A stretch of DNA of 28,100 bases from contig NW_026729348.1 in the NCBI RefSeq assembly GCF_030272615.1, positions 1 to 28,100 of the forward strand, written 5' to 3'. The position numbers and the translations under genes were made by a program. Numbering within the stretch: position 1 is the first letter of the stretch; every line of letters starts with the position of its first letter. Origin of the DNA: Cryptomeria japonica (Eukaryota; Streptophyta; Pinopsida; Cupressales; Cupressaceae). This document shows positions 21,610 to 28,100 of the stretch, in pieces. The notes below the pieces were generated by a model. The model was given only the letters and a program-made list of their open reading frames with translations, was not told the origin of the DNA and did no database searches.

Positions 21610-21631
21610 ACACAACTTCTTGCACTTACCC
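21604..21631 (-). repeat. Right terminal inverted repeat
   Basis: It ends ACTTCTTGCACTTACCC. Read on the minus strand it begins GGGTAAGTGCAAGAAGTTGT and matches the left repeat at 26 of 28 positions. Confidence 0.9.
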
Positions 21632-21635
21632 ACAA
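21632..21635. repeat. Target-site duplication ACAA, right copy
   Basis: ACAA follows the right terminal inverted repeat and continues as ACTCGTTGTTTTAAG. That matches the continuation of the uninterrupted host copy, ACCCCTTGTTTCAAG, after 7946. Confidence 0.8.
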
Positions 21636-22085
21636 ACTCGTTGTTTTAAGATATCGTTGGTTTAAGCAAACCCACTAGTGCAAGATAGCGAACGTGCTGG
21701 TTTAAGCGAAGCCATTGGTGTAGGATAGCGAGCCCGCTAGTTTAAGTGATCCTACTGGCGCAAGATAGCGAACCCGTTGGTGCGAGATAGAAAACGTGCT
21801 AGTGCGAGATAGCGAACCCACTGGTGCAAGATAGTGAACCCGTAGATGCGAGATAGTGAACCCGCTAGTGCAAGATAGCGAACTTGTTGGTGCGATCTAA
21901 TGCAAACCCACTGTTTCATAGACAAAAGCCAATTATCATTTATAAAAACATAAAACTTAATGAGAATTTTACCTTCCGTACAAAAATGATAATGGCAAAC
22001 CCGCGGTCGTATGAAAATGACAATAGTGAACCCGAGGTTTCAGGGCACGAACCCGCGGTTTCAAGGTGCAAACCTGCTATTTCAT
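21636..22085. repeat. 22-24 bp degenerate array, AGATAGCGAACCCGCT type
   Basis: About 18 units of the form AACCCGCTGGTTTAAG or AACCCGCTAGTGCAAGATAGCG lie head to tail, with an interruption at about 21915-21995. This is the right-hand continuation of the host repeat into which the transposon inserted. Short open frames in it are repeat artefacts. Confidence 0.8.
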
Positions 22086-22690
22086 GAAATCACAAGATTG
22101 AGAAAACAGACTTCCTCCTAGGCAGAAATCAACTTGTAGATCTGATTTTTTTCCAGCAAGTGCTCAAAATATGTCAAAAAACGTACTCAAACAACAAAAA
22201 ATGTTAGAATGACCCACGAAGTGGGTCCCACCGAGCATGCTAGAAAATATGCGATGGAAAATGTGTGTGCTAAACTAAGGGTTAAAAGAACAAGCTAAAT
22301 AACCAAGTAAACATAATACATCATACACCTCAAGATTGAAATGGTAAAATCAAAGCAAAAACACAAAGAAAAGCTATGCAAAGCCCAAATCCTTGCTTCG
22401 ATTTGATTATTTCATGATTGGATGTGTACTCATGACATCAATTTAGATGCTTGATTGTGCTCCATGATTTGATGGAGATGATAATGCAAATGATAATGGA
22501 TTTGATGAAAATGATAATGGATATGGTGAGAGATAATTTCGATAGAGTGACAATATGGATATGAAAAGGTGGACGATTTGGTCTAAAATGAGGGGGATTA
22601 AATAGAAGATGAGAGGAAGAAGAGGAGACACTTGCCCTCCGAAAAGGACAAGTGGCTCAACTAGATGGAAAAGGAATGACATTTGTCCAT

Positions 22691-22800
22691 GAGGACACAT
22701 GTCTATTTTGGGCAAAGCTACCCAAAAATAGGAAGAGTGAAATGTGTCCCAGAGGACACATGTCTATTTTGGGCAAAGTCACCCAAAATAGGATATTTTC
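22691..22800. repeat. 61-bp tandem duplication
   Basis: GAGGACACATGTCTATTTTG followed by GGCAAAG occurs at 22691 and 22752. Each copy continues with an ACCCAAAA(A)TAGGA segment. Two copies only. Confidence 0.85.
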
Positions 22801-22994
22801 CTCAAAAGGGGAAAAAGTAGTTAGGATGTGTAGACATGTGTGGGAGGTAAGAAGGGATAGGATAAGGTTAGTTGGAGGGTAACTTGGATAGGGTAGTGGG
22901 TTGGAAGGATAGGGTTGGTTAGGGTAGGATTGGGGAGAGGCTTGGGAGAAAGTGACTAAAATGTAGGCGTCATGTGCTCAAATAGGAGTTGAGT

Positions 22995-23215
22995 CTAATT
23001 AATTAATTAAATTAATTAATCCATGGAGGTTTTGGGAAAAGGGACATTTAATTAATTAAAGGTAATTAATCAAATGGGATGGTAAAAAAGGGATTAATTA
23101 ACTAGGTTAATTAATTAGGAGGAAACAGGTTGGGAAATTAATTAATTAGGAGGAATCAGATAGGGAATTAATTAATTAGGAGGAATGGAGTTAAATTTGA
23201 TTAAATTAATTAACC
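22995..23215. repeat. TTAATTAATT-rich repeats with ~30-bp units
   Basis: Blocks of TTAATTAATT alternate with G-rich spacers. The clearest part is a 30-bp unit, AGGAGGAATCAGATAGGGAA plus TTAATTAATT, repeated about two to three times at 23117-23190. Confidence 0.7.
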
Positions 23216-23232
23216 AAATTGAGGTGTCTACA

Positions 23233-23684
23233 GTACAAAACTTGAGGACTAATGTAGAAGCACCTTCATAAACTCAATGCACAATTATGGAGCAAGTTTA
23301 GATGCTTACATTACTAGGGGTTTATTTTTTGCAGGAACCTTTTTTACAATTTACATTTATTGTCATGTTCAATAATAGTCGTTAGGTACAATATATTATC
23401 CTCCAATCATCTCTACAACTTGTATTATTTAAAATAAATTGATATATTAGTACTTTCAATCAATTTATTTATCATGTCTTTAGTAGAACTTTTATTAATA
23501 TATTACAATTTAATCAACTCAAGCGCAAGGATTCATATAAATGCCCTCTTTAATGAAAATAAAACAATATTACTTTTCATAACATAACCGATAATAACAT
23601 CTCGAAAGTTCAATATCATATAATTTTAATAATGATAAATTAATTAATATAAATTTATTTAGCAAATCATATGATGTCTAAAAT
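23233..23684. other. AT-rich sequence, nothing recognised
   Basis: AT-rich DNA with no open frame of note and no internal repeats visible by eye. Confidence 0.5.
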
Positions 23685-23695
23685 TATACATAATT

Positions 23696-23983
23696 GTCAA
23701 AGGGTTGTGGCCCAATTGGCTGGGCACAATTGGTGAGGATGATGGTATGAGATATAGAAAGCCATCCACCAAAGTCCAAACCCCTAGAGGTGCGTTTGAG
23801 CTAGCTAGGTTCGACCCCTGGGTGAATTTGATGTACTGGATCCCTTTGCATGTGGTTACTTAGCCGAAAGGAGGCTTGTATTTTAGATGTGTGCTTACTC
23901 AAATTATTGTAATCTTCTATATAAATGCCGAGATGCTGATATCTATGTATGCTGACATGTCTCTGGAAAATAAAATAAAAATA
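23696..23983 (+). mobile_element. tRNA-derived SINE with 11-bp target-site duplications
   Basis: TATACATAATT flanks a 288-bp unit on both sides without change (23685-23695 and 23984-23994). The 5' part has a pol III A-box-like TGGCCCAATTGG at 23708-23719 and a B-box GGTTCGACCCC at 23808-23818 that fits the consensus well. The 3' end is A-rich (AAAATAAAATAAAAATA). The boxes are about 100 bp apart, roughly twice the usual tRNA spacing. CAATTGG occurs twice just after the A box, which may reflect an internal duplication. The unit does not encode protein. A reverse transcriptase supplied by a LINE would have copied it. Confidence 0.88.
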
Positions 23984-23994
23984 TATACATAATT

Positions 23995-24570
23995 AATCTT
24001 TCACTCTTAGTAGAAGAGGTATTAATTTAGATTTGTATCTTTAATATCAAAAAATATATAAACAAATTGAGTTTGATATATTCACTTCCAATCCATGCTA
24101 CACCTAAATGTGATAGCATACAATCATATTTGCAAAATACATTCAAACATTTTAAAAGACCACATTAAATGGAAGAAATTGCGTGCAAATAACTACATAT
24201 TTTATATACATCTTAATATTGAAAAAATAATTTCAAAAAATAACTATCACAAAATATTTACTTGACGTGCATAAAATTATTATCAAATTTCATTTGACCT
24301 AATGATAATACATCCGCCCCAATCCAAATAAACACATAAAATAATAATTAATACTATAATTTAAAAAAAAAAAACTAATAAAATTGATTCCCCCATAGAC
24401 ATACTGTTTCAGTTAAGAAAACCAAAAATATACCCACTTTTAAAAAAACTAAATTTAAATTATTTGTGCATATTTTTCTAGATAAATGTCTTCGAAACCA
24501 TTAAATTTATTACTAAAATAATCCCCCTGGGAAATGAAAGGCGGTTGAAAAAAGGAGCCATCATCTTAAT
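23995..24570. other. AT-rich sequence, nothing recognised
   Basis: AT-rich, with several A runs. No gene, repeat array or element end recognised. Confidence 0.5.
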
Positions 24571-24599
24571 TGTTCTCCTTAGGTGCAAGTACGTTTTAA

Positions 24600-25560
24600 G
24601 TGGAGACATTAGTTTAGTATATTCGGTAAGCAATAAACTAAGTCAAAAATCACTTATCGCATTGTGCAAGTTTGAGTATTATGACAAAGACTAAAGAAAA
24701 TGTACCCGTGAAATGTCTTTGCTTTAAACTTCACGGGTCGAGGAGTAAATGAGTTGGACAAGACATGGTAATTCATTCGGTAAGTGGTAAAATAAGTCAA
24801 AAATCACTTTATCGCATTATTGAGGTTTCAGTATTGTATGACTCCACACGCAAAGACAAAGACTAAAGACCAAAGAAAATGTACCCGTGAAATGTCTCTG
24901 CTTTAGACTTTTCGCCACCCAACTTCACGGGTCATAAATTTTGTGTTTATATATTGATATTTTTGTATTGATGGTTAAAGATTTAGAAGCGTTCATTTTT
25001 TCAAAGTCATCTATGATCTTCACATTATCATTTACATGTCTTCATGGAAAGATTAAAGTTAAGAAAATGCAGTTGTGAGGTGAGGGTTCTTTGATGTCTC
25101 TACTTTGGATTTTTTAGTACTAAATTTTACAGGTCAAACAAAAATGGACAGGTTGTGTAGGGTCACAAATTTTGTGTGTATGTATTGATATTTTTCTGTT
25201 GATGGTTAAAGATTCATAAATATTCATTTTGTTAAATTTGTCTAAAGATCAATCTTCACATCATCTTTTACACATCCTCATGGAAAGATTGAAGACTTAA
25301 GGAAATGTACCCTTGAGGTGAGGGTTCTTTAACGTCTCTACTTTAGAATATTTGGCACTCAACTCACTAGTCAAATGAAAATGGACAAGTTATGTAGGGT
25401 CACAAATCATGTGTTTTTTAAAATCCTTTTTAGTATTTGATAAAGGAATTTATGTTGATATTTTCTTGTTGATAGGTAAAAATTTAGAAGTATTCATTTT
25501 ATCAAAGTCATCTAATACATGATCTTCAAATCATATACCATGATTTAAATCTTAATAGAT
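24600..25560. repeat. Diverged tandem repeats of 180-240 bp, about four units
   Basis: A conserved block (AAAATGTACCCGTGAAATGT or derivative, then CTCT-CTTTAGA, then a GGTCA-type end) occurs at 24701, 24880, about 25068 and 25306. A second block (TTGATATTTTNNTGTTGATG and AAAGATTTAGAAG-ATTCATTTT) follows at about 24953, 25196 and 25453. The first two units hold the inverted pair ACCCGTGAA...TTCACGGGT; the later two have lost it. No coding frame. Confidence 0.7.
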
Positions 25561-26247
25561 AACATAATCAACAAAAATGCTATCACTCACCATTTTTTTT
25601 TTTTATATCAATTAAACAACTTTTAATAGATCACTTATTTTTTATGTTTATACATTTTAAAATGATGATGAAACTAATAATTATTTTTAAAAAGAACAAT
25701 GGTATTAATGACAGGAAAAAAACAAACAAAACAAAACAATAAAAAAATAATGGTGTTACTGATTCCATATACTAGATTTGGATTTTTATGATGAGACAAA
25801 TACAAAGATTCCAAAGAGATGAGGAATTCATGCCAAACTACTCAAATAAGTAATGTGAGTCAACAATTCCACACAAATAATTTGATTCTTCCATGCCTTA
25901 AAAGATAAGTTGTATTGGTAATCTAAGGAGAAACAAGAGATGCCTTTGGAAGTTAGATATATATTCAAAAGCTGGTTTGAGTAACATTACACTTACTACC
26001 ATGAAATGATTGATATTATTATCTAAAAATGGCTAATTAAACAAATGAAAATAAAATTAATTATTAAAAAAATTAATTTTCAAACAAAAATAAAATAAAA
26101 TAATTTTATCTTTTCAAATAAAAATAAAAAATAAAGAAAACAATTTAAATTAAATAAAATATTTTTTAATAATTCAAAAGTGAAAAATATAATTTAAAAA
26201 TAATAAGTCATAAATTGATATTTATGAATATCTTTTCCTAGATCTTT
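25561..26247. other. AT-rich sequence, possibly leader of a retrotransposon copy
   Basis: Very AT-rich, with ATAAAATAAAA-type runs at 26040-26200 and no coding frame. If the primer-site match at 26248-26262 is real, this would be the untranslated leader downstream of it on the minus strand, but nothing in it confirms that. Confidence 0.4.
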
Positions 26248-26262
26248 TGGACTCTGATACCA
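26248..26262 (-). other. Primer-binding-site-like sequence
   Basis: Read on the minus strand this is TGGTATCAGAGTCCA. Its first 11 bases equal the usual plant primer site for initiator Met tRNA. It lies five T after the CA end of the LTR, the right place for a 5' LTR in minus orientation. Confidence 0.65.
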
Positions 26263-26267
26263 AAAAA

Positions 26268-27279
26268 TGATGCAGAAGGAGGACTTAAAACAAGGCTTGA
26301 ACAAAAAGATTCACCAAAGGTTCCTAACCACAAACCAATTGTGCATTAGACCTTCAACCCTATACTTCCACCCTTGGGGCTAGTTGAGCATTCTTTGGCA
26401 TATTTGATTATGACACTACTAATCAGAGCATGATCTGACACAAAGTCTTTGCAAACATAGACACTGACAAGACTTATTCAATGTATTTGGAGCCTTTACA
26501 TTCAATGCTTCCAATGATCAGAACAAAAACAAAACATTATAACATCAAACCCTCATTGAACTAGATTTTCAAATTGCCATACTATAATATGAAAATAACA
26601 ATCATCAATAACTTTCAAAAATCAAAGAATTAAGCAAATCTTTGGTGAGATTGAAGATAACACTAAGAAAGACTTTACCTCCAATTTTAATCAAGATCCG
26701 ACAGTGGAATTTAGTAAGTTATGAAGTTTTTCCCGAAACAAGTAATCCTACATCTAATTCAGGATTGCTTGCACAAGAATTGCTCTAACTCATTCAAATC
26801 TCAATAAAATTTGTTCAAACCAAAAGCATATTAAAATAGATGAGAATGTCTTCATCTTTTCCTATTGGTTCAAGTCCCTACTATTCTATACATTGTCATA
26901 CGATAAAAAAATTAGGTTGAAAAACATTAAAAACTAGAATTTAATGTAGTCCCATTTCATGTCAAATTTCACTTCTCTTTCATATCCCTCTTTACCAAAC
27001 TTGATTTTCATTCCTATATTCCTTTTAAATACAATTTTCAACCTCCACAACTTCCCAACTACCCTCTAACAACTTAGTTAACAAAATGACAACTTTAACA
27101 TTATTTTGCTTGACAACATTTTTTGCAACTTTATGACATTTTTGCAACTTTGACAAATCACCACCTAAACATTCCAAAATGGTCTTTGATGACCTTATTT
27201 TCTCAAAACATACAAAACAACTCAAAAACCTAATGTCCACATGAAACATGAAACATCATGAAGTGATACTCCTGCATCA
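26268..27279 (-). repeat. LTR of a minus-strand LTR retrotransposon, 1,012 bp
   Basis: On the minus strand it starts TGATGCAGGAGTATCAC and ends CTTCTGCATCA, so the two ends form an 8-bp inverted repeat around TG...CA. Directly upstream is GTGGGGAGTA, a polypurine-tract-like sequence; directly downstream is a Met-tRNA-type primer site. The short frame at 27249-27025 lies within it and has no recognisable product. There is no second LTR in the window, so its length and ends rest on the terminal motifs alone. Confidence 0.65.
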
Positions 27280-27461
27280 TACTCCCCACAGAAAAGAAAT
27301 TTGAGTTCCATCTCAAATATGAATCTTCTTTCTTGTCTTCCAGTTCCTTTGCATGAAAGAATTGTATTCTTTGTTCTAGATCTCAACTATATTTTTTTCA
27401 ACTAGTGCACTTGTGCTTTCCAGTCCAACAACAAGCTTCTTGTGCCAAGGCCAACTTGGCA
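27280..27461 (-). other. Region before the LTR, with polypurine-tract-like end
   Basis: On the minus strand the last bases before the LTR are TGTGGGGAGTA, which has the look of a plant LTR-element polypurine tract. The rest is noncoding or decayed. Confidence 0.5.
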
Positions 27462-27836
27462 TTATATATCCATGGTTTTATTCTTGTCTCTGAACACTTT
27501 AGTTCTGACTGCAATTGGAGATTTATCTTCTCCTTCATCCACTTTGTCTTCTTTACTTGCACAAGGAACACACATATTTAAAAAATCATATTCTTTGTTT
27601 GCATACTTCACTTCTTCATACACCTCATGTGGTTTCTCATACACTCTTTTCTCCATGTTATTCTCCAAAATCTTTATGTTTTCAAGAAGACATGTTTTTA
27701 ATGCAACATCATTATTTATTTCTTCAACACTTTCTTTAGGATCAGCAATAGGAATTCTACTATCTTCCTTCATTGGTCTCTTCTTTGAGTTGTGTTTGGA
27801 CTTCTTCCTCTTTCTCTTCTTTCTGATTTTTGTCAT
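27462..27836 (-). pseudogene. Lys/Glu-rich internal open frame of the retrotransposon
   Basis: This 124-codon frame begins MTKIRKKRKRKKSKHNSKKR, a strongly basic start. It continues with acidic and mixed sequence (EDSRIPIADPKESVEEINND; VYEKPHEVYEEVKYANKEYD) and ends KNKTMDI. I see no protease, reverse transcriptase, RNase H, integrase or zinc-knuckle motif. Its position just upstream of the polypurine tract and LTR suggests a 3' terminal extra region of an LTR retrotransposon, or a remnant of gag if most of the element is deleted. The opposite-strand hydrophobic frame over the same bases is its shadow. The start overlaps the stop of the preceding frame as ATGA, which may hide a one-base frameshift. 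Confidence 0.45.
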
Positions 27837-28054
27837 GTATATTTTGTTCTCTCGGCTACTTCACTTCCTTTTCTTGTGGCTAATTTGGCAACTCTTTGTT
27901 TTTCATACCCCTGTGTATTTTCCCAATGTTCTTTTCTTATTTTCCCAAGGTAACCATCCTTCACCTTCTCTATCTCGTGGCCTTTAACTCTATAGGCCCC
28001 TTCACTCCCTTTTTCATGTTCTAGCCACTCTTTTGTCTTATTACTTCCAACCAT
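27833..28054 (-). pseudogene. Charged internal open frame, upstream of the previous one
   Basis: This is a 73-codon frame, MVGSNKTKEWLEHEKGSEGA and onward to AERTKYT, rich in Lys, Glu and Gly and with no membrane segment. It ends in TGA overlapping the ATG of the next frame. Composition is like that of the next frame, so the two are probably one original coding sequence split by a frameshift. Sequence upstream of 28054 continues beyond the window. No family recognised. Confidence 0.4.
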
Positions 28055-28100
28055 TTCTTCAACATGAACTTACATTTTTGAAAACCTCCACATAACTCTA

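Larger units (their letters stand above)
8164..21631. mobile_element. Complete ~13.5-kb DNA transposon with two convergent decayed genes
   Basis: The boundaries rest on three independent facts. There are 28-bp terminal inverted repeats at 8164-8191 and 21604-21631 that match at 26 positions. The 4-bp duplication ACAA lies directly outside them. The host sequence on both sides joins into one repeat unit that aligns with an uninterrupted copy at 7861-7970. From left to right it holds GGGATCCCG palindromes, a 20-bp AT repeat, a palindrome cluster, a 321-bp array, a plus-strand accessory gene, an AT-rich spacer, a 143-bp array in mirror orientation, a minus-strand transposase-like gene, more GGGATCCCG palindromes and an AT-rich right end. 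The duplication length excludes hAT (8), MULE (8-11), Tc1/mariner (TA) and CACTA/PIF (2-3). Sola, Ginger or Academ relatives remain possible. Both genes are broken, so the copy is probably immobile unless helped in trans. Confidence 0.88.
22202..23232 (+). mobile_element. Possible solo LTR (uncertain)
   Basis: The segment starts TGTTAGAATGACCCACGAAG and ends AATTGAGGTGTCTACA, giving TG...CA ends of LTR style about 1,030 bp apart. There is no matching second copy in the window and no clear 5-bp duplication: AAAAA lies on the left and GTACA on the right. If the end is placed at 23237 instead, AAAA would flank both sides, which is weak evidence in AT-rich DNA. The call rests only on the look of the ends. 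Confidence 0.25.

Noticed and set aside
8164-21631. Assignment of the large element to hAT, MULE, CACTA or a Helitron
   Set aside because: The 4-bp duplication and GG...CC ends do not fit 8-bp, 8-11-bp or 2-3-bp duplications, the ends lack CACTA, and Helitrons have no terminal inverted repeats or duplications.
23808-23818. Part of a functional tRNA gene
   Set aside because: The B box is good, but the sequence between the boxes is too long, no cloverleaf forms, and A-rich tail plus target duplications identify a SINE.
27442-27987. Plus-strand 181-codon frame with many hydrophobic segments
   Set aside because: It is antisense to Lys/Glu-rich minus-strand coding sequence; AAG/GAA codons read backwards give Leu, Phe and Ser. 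No signal or family resemblance supports it as a membrane protein.

Overview
The window looks like nuclear DNA from a large, repeat-rich plant genome. It is AT-rich and has almost no intact coding sequence. It carries plant-type LTR retroelements (one with an initiator-Met-tRNA-type primer site), a tRNA-derived SINE, many degenerate minisatellites, and split genes with GT-AG introns. A gymnosperm would fit, but that is inference. I found no rRNA, tRNA, CRISPR array, bacterial operon or intact host gene.

Layout. 1-2873: an AT microsatellite, a 21-22 bp GC-richer array (387-562), then purine-rich GATGGA-type low-complexity DNA. 2874-4118: a short TRIM-like LTR retrotransposon with two 363-bp LTRs. 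4119-5640: more GATGGA-type DNA with 42-bp, 36-bp and 114-bp repeats that read as Pro/Ser-rich protein on the minus strand. 5640-8163: degenerate arrays (94-bp units and AAACCCGCT-type units) and the left flank of the main element. 8164-21631: a complete DNA transposon of about 13.5 kb. 21632-22085: continuation of the AAACCCGCT-type array. 22202-23232: a doubtful solo LTR. 23696-23983: a SINE with 11-bp target-site duplications. 24600-25560: diverged tandem repeats. 26268-28100: an LTR and part of the internal region of a minus-strand LTR retrotransposon.

The main result is the 13.5-kb transposon. Its ends are 28-bp terminal inverted repeats matching at 26 positions, flanked by a 4-bp ACAA duplication. 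A diverged copy of the same host repeat without the insertion lies only about 220 bp to the left and serves as an empty-site reference. Inside are two convergent, decayed genes. The minus-strand gene (20395 to 17247) encodes a DDD/DDE-type transposase-like protein with Cys/His motifs and a conserved C-terminal domain. The plus-strand gene (12725 to 14875) has six exons separated by five phase-0 introns and encodes a protein I do not recognise. Both subterminal regions carry GGGATCCCG-type palindromes. Three internal arrays share a CCCCTTARG-CACATG core; the right-hand array is in mirror orientation to the main left-hand array. The 4-bp duplication argues against hAT, MULE, CACTA, Tc1/mariner and PIF elements. 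It allows Sola-, Ginger- or Academ-like elements, or a lineage not yet named.

Both transposon genes carry stops and frameshifts, so this copy is probably not autonomous. In the plus-strand gene at least five of six internal stops fit C-to-T changes (CGA to TGA, CAG to TAG), as expected from cytosine methylation in a silenced plant transposon.
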